DNA of 37,600 nucleotides from Streptomyces beijiangensis (lineage in GTDB: Bacteria; Actinomycetota; Actinomycetes; Streptomycetales; Streptomycetaceae), in contig NZ_JAFLRJ010000192.1 in the NCBI RefSeq assembly GCF_017315755.1, positions 1 through 37,600 on the forward strand, written 5' to 3'. The notes under the pieces were generated by a model that did not search any database, was not told the origin of the DNA, and saw nothing but the letters and a program-made list of their open reading frames with translations. Positions 1 to 9,219 of this stretch are shown here, one piece after another. The position numbers were made by a program, and so were the translations under genes. How positions within the stretch are numbered: the stretch's first letter is position 1; each line of letters begins with the position of its first letter.

Positions 1-18
1 CTCGCCCTGGGCCGGTCC

Positions 19-79
19 GCGGACGCACGGAGGGCGGGCGCCGGGAGAAGTCCCCGGTGCCCGCCCTCCGTGCGTCCGC
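19..79 (-). terminator. Strong terminator after apt
   Basis: A perfect 21-bp inverted repeat (arms 19-39 and 59-79) encloses a smaller inner stem (CCGGG/CCCGG). It lies just past the apt stop codon at 87. It has no U-tract, as usual for Streptomyces terminators. It probably ends the yajC-secD-secF-apt transcript. Confidence 0.85.
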
Positions 80-86
80 GTACGGA

Positions 87-626
87 TCAGATCGTGATCA
101 GAGCCTCCAGCGGCGCGCCCTGCAGGGCCTGCTCCAGACGGGCACGCCCGTCCAGGAAGCTCAGCTCCATGAGGACGGCCACGCCCGCGACCTGGGCGCC
201 GGCCCGCCGGATCAGCTTCAGCGAGGCCTCCGCCGTGCCGCCGGTGGCGAGGACGTCGTCGATGACCATGACGCGGTCACCCGCGCTGAGGTCCTCGGCG
301 TGCACCTCGATCTCGGCGCTGCCGTACTCCAGGTCGTACGCCTGCGAGAGCGTCGCCCCGGGGAGCTTGCCCGCCTTGCGTACGGGGATGAAACCGATCC
401 CCGCGCGTACCGAGACCGGTGCGGCCAGGATGAACCCGCGTGCCTCCAGTCCGACGATCTTCGTTGCGCCGTGCTCGACGCACAGCTCGACGAGGGCGTC
501 GGTGAGGGCCGTGAAGGCCTCCGGGTCCGCGAGCAGCGGCGTGATGTCCTTGAAGACGACGCCGGGCTTCGGATAGTCCCGCACATCCCGGATACGGCTG
601 AGCAGGAGCTCCTGGGTGCTGGTCAT
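87..626 (-). CDS. apt: Adenine phosphoribosyltransferase
   Basis: This 179-aa cytosolic purine-salvage enzyme converts adenine and PRPP to AMP and pyrophosphate. The sequence shows the type I phosphoribosyltransferase PRPP loop (VMVIDDVLATGGT, about residues 119-131), the N-terminal FKDITPL element (about 25-31) and the flexible loop around PVRKAGKLPG (81-90). Length is normal for the family. The ATG at 626-624 overlaps the secF stop codon (ATGA), so apt is translationally coupled to secF and is the last gene of the sec operon. A strong terminator follows. The secF-apt linkage is common in actinobacteria, where relA usually comes next; here that would lie beyond the window edge. Confidence 0.97.
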   Translation of the reverse strand: MTSTQELLLSRIRDVRDYPKPGVVFKDITPLLADPEAFTALTDALVELCVEHGATKIVGLEARGFILAAPVSVRAGIGFIPVRKAGKLPGATLSQAYDLEYGSAEIEVHAEDLSAGDRVMVIDDVLATGGTAEASLKLIRRAGAQVAGVAVLMELSFLDGRARLEQALQGAPLEALITI

Positions 627-1729
627 CGGCGCTTCCCACGTCCCCGGACGGGCTGCTGGCGCTGGCCGACGACCGCGGTCTCCGGCTCGTCGTCGAACGG
701 CTCGTCGTCACCGGCCGTCGAGGAGTCGTCCTCGACGGTCTCGCCCTTGGCGGCAGCGGCGGCCCGCTTGGCGAGCACCCGCTTCTTGAGGGCCTTCATC
801 GCCGGCTCGCGCTCCTTGAAGTCGGCGACGAGAGGCGTGGCGATGAAGATCGAGGAGTACGCACCGGCCGCGAGGCCGACGAAGAGCGACAGCGAGATGT
901 CGTTGATCATGCCGGCGCCGAGGACACCGCCACCGATGAAGAGCAGACCCGCCACCGGGAGAAGGGCGACGATCGTGGTGTTGATGGACCGCACCAGGGT
1001 GCCGTTGAGGGACCGGTTGGCCATCTCGCTGTAGGTCCAGCGGGTCTGCTTGGTGAGGTCTTTCCCGCCCTCCTTGAGACTGTCGAAGACGACGACGGTG
1101 TCGTAGAGGGAGTAACCGAGGATGGTCAGCAGACCGATCACGGTGCCCGGGGTGACCTCGAAGCCGACGAGTGCGTACACACCGACGGTGATGGTGAGGT
1201 CGTGGATCAGGGCGATCAGTGCGGCGATGGCCATGCGCCACTCGAAGGCGATCGCCAGATAGATCACCACGAGGACCATGAACACGGCGAGGCCGGTCCA
1301 TGCCTTGTTGGCGACGGTCTCGCCCCAGCTGGGGCCGACGAGGTCGGCGTTGATCTTGTTCGCCGGGACGTTCAGGTCCTTGGCCAGTTCGGCCTGGATC
1401 TTGTCCGACTGCGTGGTGTCGATACCGGCGATCTGGATCCGGACCGATCCGTCGCCGAGCTTCTGGACGATCGCGTCGTGGCCGGAGGCCGCGACGGCGT
1501 CCTCCTGGATCTGCTGGACCGAGGCCGACACGTGGGTGGTCTTGTCGGTCGTGAAGACCGCACCGCCCTCGAACTCGATGCCCATCGTGAGACCACGCAC
1601 CGCAAGGCCGACGATGGCCGTGATGGTGATCAGGATGGAGATGCCGTACCAGAGCTTCCGCTTGCCGACGAAGTCGTAGCCGATCTCACCGCGGTACAGC
1701 TTGGCGCCGATGGTGCCGAGTCGCGACAT
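623..1729 (-). CDS. secF: Protein translocase subunit SecF
   Basis: SecF, 368 aa, is an inner-membrane RND-type partner of SecD. Together they use the proton motive force to assist late steps of SecYEG export. Visible features are TM1 at about 26-46, the conserved GIEFEGGAVF segment just after it, a periplasmic-type domain to about residue 145, and five further membrane segments including the conserved GYSLYDTVVVFD stretch. The C-terminus is a charged, acidic then Arg-rich tail. I chose the ATG at 1729 because AAGGAGG lies about 7 nt upstream inside the end of secD, and the protein then starts like other actinobacterial SecF. A longer frame to 1798 adds only a Pro/Arg-rich stretch. The start lies 1 nt past the secD stop. 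Confidence 0.96.
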   Translation of the reverse strand: MSRLGTIGAKLYRGEIGYDFVGKRKLWYGISILITITAIVGLAVRGLTMGIEFEGGAVFTTDKTTHVSASVQQIQEDAVAASGHDAIVQKLGDGSVRIQIAGIDTTQSDKIQAELAKDLNVPANKINADLVGPSWGETVANKAWTGLAVFMVLVVIYLAIAFEWRMAIAALIALIHDLTITVGVYALVGFEVTPGTVIGLLTILGYSLYDTVVVFDSLKEGGKDLTKQTRWTYSEMANRSLNGTLVRSINTTIVALLPVAGLLFIGGGVLGAGMINDISLSLFVGLAAGAYSSIFIATPLVADFKEREPAMKALKKRVLAKRAAAAAKGETVEDDSSTAGDDEPFDDEPETAVVGQRQQPVRGRGKRR

Positions 1730-1730
1730 C

Positions 1731-3461
1731 TCACGCCTCCTTCGGGTCGGTGGGGGCGGAGGCCGCGCTGCGGGTACGCCGCAACGGAGGCTTGGCACCG
1801 AGGCGCTTGGGGTCGAGGCCGGACCACGGGTGGCCGCTGGAGAAGAACTTCGTGCGTGCCATCAGCGTCATGACGGGCTTGGTGAAGAGGAAGACCACCA
1901 CGACGTCGAGCAGGGTCGTCAGGCCGAGCGTGAACGCGAAGCCCTGCACCTTGCCGACCGTCACGATGTAGAGCACCGCGGCGGCCAGGAACGACACGAA
2001 GTCGGAGACGAGGATGGTGCGCCGGGCACGGGGCCAGGCACGCTCGACGGCCGGGCGGAGCGTACGCCCGTGCCGGATCTCGTCACGGACCCGTTCGAAG
2101 TAGACGATGAACGAGTCCGCGGTGATACCGATCGCGACGATCGCACCACAGACCGCGGGCAGGTTCAGCGCGAAGCCGATGCCGGGGCCGAGCAGCGTCA
2201 TGATCTCGTACGTGAGGATTCCGGAGACCGCGAGGCTGAGGATCGCGATGGCTGCCAGGCCTCGGTAGTACGCCACCAGGTAGATGATGACCAGCGCGAG
2301 GCCGATCGCACCGGCGATGAGGCCGGCTTCCAGCTGCTGACCGCCGAGGGCGGCCGACACGGTGGTGGCGGTCTCCTCGTGGAAGGTGAGCGGAAGCGCG
2401 CCGTAGGACAGGACGTTGGCGAGGCTCTGGGCCGACTTCTGGTCGAAGCTGCCGGAGATCTCGGCGCTGCCGCTGAGCGTCGTGGAGACGCTGGGGGCGG
2501 ACTGGACCAGACCGTCGAGAACGATCGCGAACTGGTTCTGCGGGGACGTCGCCTTGGAGAGCTTGGTGGTGGTCGTCTGGAACTTCTTCGAGCCCTTGCC
2601 CGTGAAGTCCATGTTGACGACCCACGCGGCGGTCTGCTGCGAGATGGCGGCCTTGGCGCTGTCGACGTCGGTGCCGGAGAGCTCGGCCGGACCGAGGACG
2701 TACTTCGCGGAGCCGTCCTGGCTGCACGCCACGATCGGGTCGGTGGGCAGTGCGCCCTTGCCCGCCGCGGTGCGCGCGGCAGCGGAGGAGCAGTCGAGCG
2801 CCGTGAAGTCCTTCTGCAGCTTGGCGGCCGTGGCGGCGTCGGCCGCCGAGGCGCTGGAGCTGGCCGAAGGGGTCGGCGTGGCAGAGGGAGTGGGGGTGGC
2901 GTCCGCCTTGAGACCGTCGGTCACCGCACGGCCCTGAGGGGTCGAGGAACCGGTCGGGCTCGGCGTCGCCGACCCCGTGCTCTTGGCGGTGGACTTGCCG
3001 CTCGGCGTGGCGCTCGGCGAGGGCGTGGCGGACGGGTTGGCCGTCGGGGATCCGGCGGCCTCCGTCAGCACCTGCCGGAAGTACAGCTGGGCGGTGGTGC
3101 CAACCTGATCGCGAGCCTCTTTCGAGTTCGTCCCCTTGGGGATGTTCACGATGATGTTGTCGTTGCCCTGGGTCTGGACCTCGGCCTCGGAAACGCCCAT
3201 GCCGTTGACGCGCCGGTCGATGATGCTGACCGCGGTGTCCATGTTCGTCTTGTTGATCGCGTTCTGCTTGCCCGGCTGCGGCACGGCCTTGAGCGTGATG
3301 CTCGTGCCACCTGCGAGGTCGATGCCCAGGCGGGGCGTGGTGTGCCCGCCGAGGAACATCCCGCCACCCAGTGCGACCATGGCGATCAGGATCAGGAGCA
3401 GGGAACGTCCCGGCTTGCCCGGAGCCCCCGCCGGCCTTCGGCCCTTGTTCGGTGCTGCCAC
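1731..3461 (-). CDS. secD: Protein translocase subunit SecD
   Basis: SecD, 576 aa from the preferred start, is the larger RND-type accessory subunit of the Sec translocase. It has a basic N-terminus, TM1 (about 20-38), the signature LGIDLAGGTSITL (45-57), a large extracytoplasmic domain and five C-terminal membrane segments. A Ser/Thr/Pro/Ala-rich low-complexity stretch (about 137-210) interrupts the extracytoplasmic domain. It is absent from Escherichia coli-type SecD but similar linkers are known in actinobacteria. I chose the GTG at 3461, with AGGGAGA about 9 nt upstream and a typical N-terminus; an ATG at 3518 would add 19 residues. secF follows immediately. Confidence 0.95.
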   Translation of the reverse strand: MAAPNKGRRPAGAPGKPGRSLLLILIAMVALGGGMFLGGHTTPRLGIDLAGGTSITLKAVPQPGKQNAINKTNMDTAVSIIDRRVNGMGVSEAEVQTQGNDNIIVNIPKGTNSKEARDQVGTTAQLYFRQVLTEAAGSPTANPSATPSPSATPSGKSTAKSTGSATPSPTGSSTPQGRAVTDGLKADATPTPSATPTPSASSSASAADAATAAKLQKDFTALDCSSAAARTAAGKGALPTDPIVACSQDGSAKYVLGPAELSGTDVDSAKAAISQQTAAWVVNMDFTGKGSKKFQTTTTKLSKATSPQNQFAIVLDGLVQSAPSVSTTLSGSAEISGSFDQKSAQSLANVLSYGALPLTFHEETATTVSAALGGQQLEAGLIAGAIGLALVIIYLVAYYRGLAAIAILSLAVSGILTYEIMTLLGPGIGFALNLPAVCGAIVAIGITADSFIVYFERVRDEIRHGRTLRPAVERAWPRARRTILVSDFVSFLAAAVLYIVTVGKVQGFAFTLGLTTLLDVVVVFLFTKPVMTLMARTKFFSSGHPWSGLDPKRLGAKPPLRRTRSAASAPTDPKEA

Positions 3462-3560
3462 CTTGTCGATTCTCCCTGTCCTACCGCCCTGCGCCGGGTA
3501 TGCGCTGTGGGCGGCCACGAAGTGTAGAGGGGCCCAGCCCCCGCAGAAGTCGTACGGCCC

Positions 3561-3597
3561 GGGGACCGGATGCGCGGATGAGCGCTTCCCGGTCCCC
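3561..3597 (-). terminator. Hairpin between yajC and secD (attenuator or partial terminator)
   Basis: A perfect 9-bp inverted repeat (GGGGACCGG at 3561-3569, CCGGTCCCC at 3589-3597) has an 18-20 nt loop and can extend through flanking TAC/GTA pairs. It lies directly after the yajC stop codon and before secD. It may reduce read-through or mark a processing point within the operon. The long loop makes full termination uncertain. Confidence 0.5.
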
Positions 3598-3605
3598 GTA
3601 CGCGA

Positions 3606-4070
3606 CTACTTCGCGTCGCCCTCGCCGTCGGCCTTGTCGTCCTTCGGTGCGGGCGCGTCCTCGGTGTCGGCCGCGGCGTCCTTCTTGCCCAGGTCGATCT
3701 TGGCGTCGTCCGCCTTCTCGTCGGCCTCGGTGAGCGAGGAGGCATCGTCCGGGACGACCGCGCCGTCGACCTTGAGGTCGTCGCCGCTCTCGCCGTGGAT
3801 GAGGCGGTTGTACTCCTCGTCGGGGAGGACGGCGCCGATGGAGTTCTTGGCGTAGATGGCGTGAACGCCGGGCGCGACCTCGAGGGTCACCGTCTCGTCG
3901 TCCATCTCCTTGACGGTGGCGTACATGCCCCCGATCGTGCGGACACCGGTGCCAGGCTGCATCTCATTGCGCATGGACGCGGCCGCCTGCTGCTTCTTCT
4001 TGGCGGAGCGGGTCATCAGGAACATGGCCCCGATAAGCACAATGAAGGGGAGAAGAGTGATCGGACTCAC
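3606..4070 (-). CDS. yajC: Preprotein translocase subunit YajC
   Basis: This 154-aa single-pass membrane protein associates with SecDF. An N-terminal hydrophobic segment (about 3-19, SPITLLPFIVLIGAMFLM) is followed by a basic patch (SAKKKQQ) and the typical YajC core (QPGTGVRTIGGMYATVKEMDDETVTLEV). The C-terminal 60 residues are highly acidic and Asp/Lys/Ala-rich, an extension typical of actinobacterial YajC. The GTG at 4070 is preferred because AAGGAA lies about 9 nt upstream and the membrane segment then starts at the N-terminus. The frame is open to 4130 but those 20 residues look unnatural. It is the first gene of the yajC-secD-secF-apt unit. Confidence 0.93.
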   Translation of the reverse strand: MSPITLLPFIVLIGAMFLMTRSAKKKQQAAASMRNEMQPGTGVRTIGGMYATVKEMDDETVTLEVAPGVHAIYAKNSIGAVLPDEEYNRLIHGESGDDLKVDGAVVPDDASSLTEADEKADDAKIDLGKKDAAADTEDAPAPKDDKADGEGDAK

Positions 4071-4157
4071 GGGACGGACTTCCTTCGCACGACCGCGCTG
4101 GTGAGCGGCCTGATCTACGGGGGTGGGCACGTCGGCCTGGAAGGGCGACGTCGGCGG

Positions 4158-4187
4158 AGTCTAAGCGAGTCCGCATCATTGGAACAA
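4158..4187 (-). promoter_or_regulatory. Candidate promoter of yajC-secDF-apt
   Basis: On the minus strand, TTGTTC (4187-4182) and TAGACT (4163-4158) are spaced 18 nt, about 90 nt before the yajC GTG and in the ruvB-yajC gap. This resembles a vegetative HrdB-type promoter. It is recognised by pattern only. Confidence 0.45.
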
Positions 4188-4234
4188 CGCCCAGCATGGC
4201 ACCGCCGTTCCTCACCGGGCGAGCCCCCGCGTCA

Positions 4235-5305
4235 TTACGACCGAAATAGACCGGCTTGTCCGTTATTTGCCTCACCATGCCGGGGTGGTACGAGGCCGAG
4301 ATGAGCCCAGGCGGCAGGCGTCGCCACCCGGCCGCGCGGAGTGCGCGCCAGCAGTCCTTCCCGTACCAGGAAGGGCTCGGCCACCTCCTCGACCGTCTCG
4401 CGCTCCTCCCCCACGGCCACCGCCAGGGTGGAGAGACCCACGGGGCCGCCGCCGAAGAGCTTCAGCAGCGCCTGCAGGACGGCCCGGTCCAGGCGGTCGA
4501 GGCCGCGGGCATCGACCTCGTAGACGGCGAGGGCCGTACCGGCGACCTCGCGGGTGATGTGGCCGTCCGCCTTGACCTGGGCGTAGTCGCGGACGCGGCG
4601 CAGCAGGCGGTTGGCGATACGGGGCGTGCCGCGGGAGCGCCCCGCGATCTCGGCCGCGCCCTCGATGTCGATCTCCACGTCGAGCAGCCGGGCGGAGCGG
4701 TGGATGACACGCTCCAGCTCGGCAGGCTCGTAGAAATCCATGTGCCCGGTGAAGCCGAAGCGGTCGCGCAGCGGGGGCGGCAGGAGCCCGGCGCGCGTGG
4801 TGGCGCCGACCAGGGTGAAGGGCGGCAGCTCCAGGGGGATGGCGGTGGCGCCTGGGCCTTTGCCGACGATGACGTCGACCCGGAAGTCCTCCATCGCCAT
4901 GTAGAGCATCTCCTCGGCGGGACGCGACATCCGGTGGATCTCGTCCAGGAAGAGGACCTCGCCCTCCTGGAGGGAGGAGAGGATCGCGGCAAGGTCGCCC
5001 GCGTGCTGGATGGCGGGGCCCGATGTGATGCGGATGGGGGCGCCCATCTCGGCGGCGATGATCATCGAGAGGGTGGTCTTGCCGAGGCCGGGGGCTCCGG
5101 AGAGCAGGACGTGGTCGGCGGTGGCGCCGCGCGCACGGGCCGCGCGCAGCACCAGGTCGAGCTGTTCGCGGACGCGCTCCTGCCCGATGAACTCCTCAAG
5201 GTCCTTGGGCCGCAGCGCGGCTTCCACGGCCTGGTCCTCGCCGTCGGCTGCGGAGCCCACCAGTCGCTCTTCGGTGTCGGGGCCGGTCGTCTCGTCCCAG
5301 TTCAT
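4235..5305 (-). CDS. ruvB: Holliday junction branch migration helicase RuvB
   Basis: RuvB, 356 aa, is the hexameric AAA+ motor that drives branch migration of Holliday junctions with RuvA. Visible motifs are Walker [10 protein letters not shown] (70-78), Walker B LFLDEIH (118-124), sensor I GATTRAG (168-174), the arginine-finger region LRDRFG (179-184), and a C-terminal winged-helix region ending in [17 protein letters not shown]. The ATG at 5305 gives the standard N-terminus; the frame stays open far upstream but that part shadows ruvA. Only 17 nt separate it from the ruvA stop, so it is the last gene of ruvCAB. Confidence 0.97.
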   Translation of the reverse strand: MNWDETTGPDTEERLVGSAADGEDQAVEAALRPKDLEEFIGQERVREQLDLVLRAARARGATADHVLLSGAPGLGKTTLSMIIAAEMGAPIRITSGPAIQHAGDLAAILSSLQEGEVLFLDEIHRMSRPAEEMLYMAMEDFRVDVIVGKGPGATAIPLELPPFTLVGATTRAGLLPPPLRDRFGFTGHMDFYEPAELERVIHRSARLLDVEIDIEGAAEIAGRSRGTPRIANRLLRRVRDYAQVKADGHITREVAGTALAVYEVDARGLDRLDRAVLQALLKLFGGGPVGLSTLAVAVGEERETVEEVAEPFLVREGLLARTPRGRVATPAAWAHLGLVPPRHGEANNGQAGLFRS

Positions 5306-5322
5306 TTCGGCGGGTCTCTCGA

Positions 5323-5940
5323 TCAGCGGGCGCGGTTGAGGGTCTGCAGGGCTGCCTTGAGGAGCGCGCCGACGTTCGGCTCGGCGGTGGCCTCTGCCTG
5401 CGGGGTGACGGCGGTGACCGCGTCCTCGGCGTCGCGGGGCGCGTATCCGAGGCCGACCAGGGCGGCGTGCAGCTGCTCGCTCCAGGGGGCCGGTCCCGGG
5501 GCCGAGCGCTGGGCGGCCAGATGGGCGCCGGTGCCCAGCGGGGAGCCGAGGCGGTCCTTGAGTTCCAGGAGGAGCTTCTGGGCGCCCTTCTTGCCGATGC
5601 CGGGGACCGCGGTCAGCGCCTTCTCGTCGGCGGTGGAGACCGCGAGGCGCAGGGCGTCCGGGGAGTGCACGGCGAGCATCGCCTGGGCGAGGCGCGGGCC
5701 GACGCCGCTGGCGGTCTGGAGGAGCTCGAAGACCTGGCGCTCGTCGTCGTCCACGAAGCCGTACAGGGTGAGCGAGTCCTCCCGTACGACCAGGGAGGTC
5801 GCGAGCTTGGCCTCCTGGCCGATACGGAGGGTCGCGAGGGTGCCGGGGGTGCACTGGACGGCCATACCGATGCCGCCGACCTCCAGGACGGCCGTGGTCG
5901 GGGCCAGGGCGGCCACCGGTCCTGAGACGAAGGCGATCAT
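5323..5940 (-). CDS. ruvA: Holliday junction DNA-binding protein RuvA
   Basis: RuvA, 205 aa, is the tetrameric subunit that grips the four-way junction and recruits RuvB. It shows the N-terminal OB-fold start [10 protein letters not shown], two helix-hairpin-helix motifs ([13 protein letters not shown] about 77-89; [16 protein letters not shown] about 112-127) and a C-terminal RuvB-binding domain ([15 protein letters not shown]) after a variable linker. The ATG at 5940 overlaps the ruvC stop by 4 nt (ATGA), indicating coupled translation. Confidence 0.97.
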   Translation of the reverse strand: MIAFVSGPVAALAPTTAVLEVGGIGMAVQCTPGTLATLRIGQEAKLATSLVVREDSLTLYGFVDDDERQVFELLQTASGVGPRLAQAMLAVHSPDALRLAVSTADEKALTAVPGIGKKGAQKLLLELKDRLGSPLGTGAHLAAQRSAPGPAPWSEQLHAALVGLGYAPRDAEDAVTAVTPQAEATAEPNVGALLKAALQTLNRAR

Positions 5941-6503
5941 GCGGTACGGCCTTTCGTTGCCTGTGCCTGAGCTTGTGTTCGTGCCTGAGCCGTGCGGTGG
6001 GCGGCGACGGCCTGCTGGAGCCGGTTCTGGGCGGGGGCGCGCCAGATGTGGCAGATCGCGAGCGCCAGGGCGTCGGCGGCGTCGGCCGGCTTCGGCGGTG
6101 CGTCGAGCCGCAGGAGCCGGGTCACCATCGCCCCCACCTGGGCCTTGTCGGCGCGACCGCTGCCCGAGACGGCGGCCTTGACCTCGCTGGGGGTGTGCAG
6201 GGCGACGGGGATGGAGCGGCGGGACGCGCAGAGCATGGCCACGGCACTCGCCTGGGCCGTGCCCATGACCGTACTGACGTTGTGCTGGCTGAACACCCGC
6301 TCCACGGCGACGACTTCGGGCCGGTAGGTGTCCAGCCATTCCTCGATGCCGCGCTCGATGGCGACGAGGCGCATCCCCAACTCCTCGTCCGCCGGAGTGC
6401 GTACGACACCGACGCCCAGCATCGTCAGGGGCCGTCCCGCGACGCCTTCGACGACGCCGACCCCGCACCGGGTCAGCCCCGGGTCCACACCCAGCACCCG
6501 CAT
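5937..6503 (-). CDS. ruvC: Crossover junction endodeoxyribonuclease RuvC
   Basis: RuvC, 188 aa, is the dimeric Holliday junction resolvase that makes symmetric cuts. The four acidic catalytic residues are apparent: D7 (GVDPG), E68 (AVERVF), D141 and D144 ([13 protein letters not shown]). The C-terminus adds a Gln/Ala-rich tail not needed for catalysis. It is the first gene of ruvC-ruvA-ruvB. The start ATG at 6503 has only a G-rich stretch about 12-15 nt upstream as a possible ribosome binding site. A damage-type promoter candidate lies about 130 nt upstream. Confidence 0.97.
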   Translation of the reverse strand: MRVLGVDPGLTRCGVGVVEGVAGRPLTMLGVGVVRTPADEELGMRLVAIERGIEEWLDTYRPEVVAVERVFSQHNVSTVMGTAQASAVAMLCASRRSIPVALHTPSEVKAAVSGSGRADKAQVGAMVTRLLRLDAPPKPADAADALALAICHIWRAPAQNRLQQAVAAHRTAQARTQAQAQATKGRTA

Positions 6504-6631
6504 CCGCCGGCACCCGCCCCCCTGTTTTTGCGGCTGAACCGCCGCCGCTCTCGCGTACCTGGCTGATCGCCGTCGGGGTTCCTCGATTGATGGTTGCGGC
6601 CCGCGACACCGATCACTGATCTGTCGCCGCC

Positions 6632-6654
6632 AGGCTATCTCCGCCCACCGACAA
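6632..6654 (-). promoter_or_regulatory. RecA-independent DNA-damage promoter motif before ruvC
   Basis: The minus strand from 6654 reads TTGTCGGTGGG, then 6 nt, then TAGCCT. The actinobacterial RecA-NDp motif, linked to PafBC, is TTGTCAGTGGC-N6-TAGGGT as I recall it. The match is 9 of 11 and 4 of 6 with exact spacing. It points at ruvC, about 130 nt away. Confidence 0.7.
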
Positions 6655-6657
6655 TGA

Positions 6658-6691
6658 CTGCGGGCCGGGGGTCGTGTCCCCCGGCCCGCAG
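6658..6691. terminator. Terminator between yebC and ruvC
   Basis: A perfect 14-bp stem (6658-6671 and 6678-6691) has a 6-nt loop. It lies about 50 nt beyond the yebC stop codon. It separates the pdxST-yebC transcript from ruvCAB, whose candidate promoter begins only a few bases further on. Confidence 0.9.
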
Positions 6692-6738
6692 CGTGTGAGC
6701 GCGTGATTGCGTGATTGCGTGAGTGCCCGTCAGGCGTC

Positions 6739-7500
6739 TCAGGCGTCGACCGCGTCGACCTTCTCCATGACCTCGTCGGAGACGTCGAAGTTGGCGAAGA
6801 CGTTCTGCACGTCGTCGCTGTCCTCGAGCGCGTCGATCAGCTTGAAGATCTTGCGCGCACCCTCTTCGTCCAGCTCGACCTGCATGGTCGGGACGAAGTT
6901 GGCGTCGGCCGAGTCGTAGTCGATGCCTGCGTCCTGGAGCGCGGTGCGGACGGCGACCATGTCCGTGGCCTCGCTGAGCACCTCGAAGGTCTCGCCCAGG
7001 TCGTTGACTTCCTCGGCTCCCGCGTCCAGGACCGCGCCGAGCACGTCGTCCTCGCCGAGCTCGCCCTTGGGGACGATGACGACGCCCTTGCGGTTGAAGA
7101 GGTACGAGACGGAGCCGGGGTCGGCCATCGAGCCGCCGTTGCGGGTCATCGCGACCCGCACGTCCGAGGCGGCGCGGTTGCGGTTGTCGGTGAGGCACTC
7201 GATGAGCACCGCGACACCGTTGGGTCCGTAGCCCTCGTACATGATCGTCTCGTAGTCGGCGCCGCCGGCTTCGAGACCGCCGCCGCGCTTGACCGCGGAG
7301 TCGATGTTCTTGTTCGGGACCGAGCTCTTCTTCGCCTTCTGGATGGCGTCGACGAGCGTCGGGTTGCCATCGAGGTCGACGCCGCCCGAGCGGGCCGCGA
7401 CCTCGATGTTCTTGATCAGCTTCGCGAAGAGCTTGCCGCGCTTGGCGTCAACCACGGCCTTCTTGTGCTTCGTCGTAGCCCATTTAGAGTGGCCGGACAT
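6739..7500 (-). CDS. YebC/PmpR-family protein
   Basis: This 253-aa protein belongs to the YebC/PmpR (TACO1) family. Members are described as transcriptional regulators and more recently as translation factors that help ribosomes through difficult stretches such as polyproline. The N-terminal signature ([27 protein letters not shown]) and the three-domain acidic body are intact at normal length. The ATG at 7500 has AAGGAG about 8-9 nt upstream. In many actinobacteria this gene sits next to ruvC, as here, although the strong terminator at 6658-6691 separates them. pdxT lies 71 nt upstream on the same strand. Confidence 0.94.
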   Translation of the reverse strand: MSGHSKWATTKHKKAVVDAKRGKLFAKLIKNIEVAARSGGVDLDGNPTLVDAIQKAKKSSVPNKNIDSAVKRGGGLEAGGADYETIMYEGYGPNGVAVLIECLTDNRNRAASDVRVAMTRNGGSMADPGSVSYLFNRKGVVIVPKGELGEDDVLGAVLDAGAEEVNDLGETFEVLSEATDMVAVRTALQDAGIDYDSADANFVPTMQVELDEEGARKIFKLIDALEDSDDVQNVFANFDVSDEVMEKVDAVDA

Positions 7501-7571
7501 CTGCCTGTCTCCTTCGCGTAACCATCTTCTGTAGGAACGCCAGAGATCCTACCGGGAGTACGTCACAGGGT

Positions 7572-8165
7572 TCACAGGGTGGAGCGCACCATGTCCGCGA
7601 AATACTGGTGCAGCCGGTGGTCCCCGGTCAGTTCCGGATGGAAGGACGTCGCAAGGGCGTTCTTCTGCCGTACGGCCACGATATGGCCGCCGTGCTCGGC
7701 GAGCACCGAAACCTCGGCACCTACCGACTCCACCCACGGGGCGCGGATGAAGACGCCCTCGACCGGGCCGCCCTCGATCGCCCCGATGGCCACGGCCGCC
7801 TCGAAGGACTCGTTCTGCCGTCCGAAGGCGTTACGGCGCACGATCATGTCGATGCCGCCGATGGTCTCCTGGCCCGAGCGCGGGTCGAGGATCTTGTCGG
7901 CGAGCATGATCAGTCCGGCGCAGGTGCCGTAGACCGGCATTCCGGCGCGGACCCGCTCGCGGAGCGGTTCCAGCATGCCGAAGAGGACGGCCAGTTTGGA
8001 CATCGTGGTGGACTCGCCGCCGGGAATGACCAGACCGTCGACCTCGGCGAGCTCCTCGGGACGCCTGACCGGCCTGGCCACGGCATCCGCGGTGGCCAGG
8101 GCGGTCAGGTGCTCCCGTACGTCGCCCTGGAGAGCCAGGACGCCGATCACGGGGGTGTTCGTCAT
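7572..8165 (-). CDS. pdxT: Pyridoxal 5'-phosphate synthase glutaminase subunit PdxT
   Basis: PdxT, 197 aa, hydrolyses glutamine and channels ammonia to PdxS for PLP synthesis (DXP-independent route). It is a class I amidotransferase fold with the GGEST oxyanion segment (49-53), nucleophile C82 in YGTCAG, and H176/E178 in SFHPEL completing the triad. Its start at 8165 lies only 8 nt after the pdxS stop, so the two subunits are co-transcribed. Confidence 0.97.
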   Translation of the reverse strand: MTNTPVIGVLALQGDVREHLTALATADAVARPVRRPEELAEVDGLVIPGGESTTMSKLAVLFGMLEPLRERVRAGMPVYGTCAGLIMLADKILDPRSGQETIGGIDMIVRRNAFGRQNESFEAAVAIGAIEGGPVEGVFIRAPWVESVGAEVSVLAEHGGHIVAVRQKNALATSFHPELTGDHRLHQYFADMVRSTL

Positions 8166-8173
8166 GAGGGGGA

Positions 8174-9097
8174 CTACCAGCCGCGGTTGGCGTAGCGCTC
8201 GGCCTCGGGGAGGGTGTCGCAGTTGATGCCGACCATGGCCTCGCCCAGGTTGCGCGACGCGTCCGCGATGATCTTGGGGTCGTCGTAGAAGGTGGTGGCC
8301 TTCACGATGGCGGCGGCGCGCTTGGCCGGGTCGCCCGACTTGAAGATGCCGGAGCCGACGAAGACGCCCTCGGCGCCGAGCTGGCGCATCAGCGCTGCGT
8401 CGGCGGGGGTGGCGACGCCGCCCGCGGAGAAGAGGACGACCGGCAGCTTCCCGAGCTCGGCGACCTCCTTGACCAGCTCGTACGGGGCGCGCAGGTCCTT
8501 GGCGGCCGCGTACAGCTCGTTGTTGTCGTAACCGCGCAGGCGGGCGATCTCGTTCTTGATCTGGCGCAGGTGGCGCACGGCCTCGACGACGTTGCCGGTG
8601 CCGGCCTCGCCCTTGGAGCGGATCATGGCCGCGCCCTCGGCGATGCGGCGCAGCGCCTCGCCCAGGTTGGTGGCGCCGCAGACGAAGGGGGTGGTGAAGG
8701 CGAACTTGTCGCTGTGGTTGACCTCGTCGGCCGGGGTGAGGACCTCGGACTCGTCGATGTAGTCCACACCGAGCGACTGCAGGATCTGGGCCTCGACGAA
8801 GTGACCGATACGGGACTTCGCCATGACCGGGATCGACACGGCCTCGATGATCTCTTCGATCATGTTCGGGTCGGACATCCGGGCGACGCCGCCGTCCTTG
8901 CGGATGTCGGCCGGAACCCGCTCCAGGGCCATGACGGCCACGGCGCCCGCGTCCTCTGCGATCTTCGCCTGCTCGGCGTTGACCACGTCCATGATCACGC
9001 CGCCCTTGAGCTGCTCGGCCATCCCGCGCTTGACGCGTGCGGTGCCGGTGGCAGTGCTCGTGCCGGTGGCCTGGGGGGTGCTGGGAAGCGTGCTCAC
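8174..9097 (-). CDS. pdxS: Pyridoxal 5'-phosphate synthase lyase subunit PdxS
   Basis: PdxS, 307 aa, is the (beta/alpha)8-barrel subunit that assembles PLP from ribose 5-phosphate, glyceraldehyde 3-phosphate and ammonia from PdxT. The core begins at [19 protein letters not shown]. The lysines equivalent to the two catalytic ones of Bacillus PdxS are visible: K94 (VMAKSRIGH) and K162 ([11 protein letters not shown]). I place the start at the GTG at 9097, preceded by GTGAGG at about 8 nt. This leaves a short Thr/Ser-rich N-terminal tail. The frame continues to 9175, but that extension has no support. Confidence 0.96.
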   Translation of the reverse strand: MSTLPSTPQATGTSTATGTARVKRGMAEQLKGGVIMDVVNAEQAKIAEDAGAVAVMALERVPADIRKDGGVARMSDPNMIEEIIEAVSIPVMAKSRIGHFVEAQILQSLGVDYIDESEVLTPADEVNHSDKFAFTTPFVCGATNLGEALRRIAEGAAMIRSKGEAGTGNVVEAVRHLRQIKNEIARLRGYDNNELYAAAKDLRAPYELVKEVAELGKLPVVLFSAGGVATPADAALMRQLGAEGVFVGSGIFKSGDPAKRAAAIVKATTFYDDPKIIADASRNLGEAMVGINCDTLPEAERYANRGW

Positions 9098-9219
9098 GGA
9101 ATTGACCTCACTCGGTGAAGAAGGTTCTTGCTCCTCCGAGGAAACGCCCTGCGACCAGTCCACTGCAAGGGCCAATGGGTAGCCGGTGGATCGTTTTGGC
9201 TCCCGGTACTCCCCCGGGG

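Noticed and set aside
1701..3527. A 608-codon plus-strand frame opposite secD
   Set aside because: secD has clear SecD motifs; the antisense frame has none.
5306..6609. Long minus-strand frames running from ruvB or ruvA upstream into neighbours, suggesting fusions
   Set aside because: They arise from open extensions in overlapping frames; true starts with family N-termini are at 5305 and 5940.
6699..6724. Short CGTGATTG tandem repeat downstream of yebC
   Set aside because: About three degenerate 8-nt units with no clear role; too short to support a claim.
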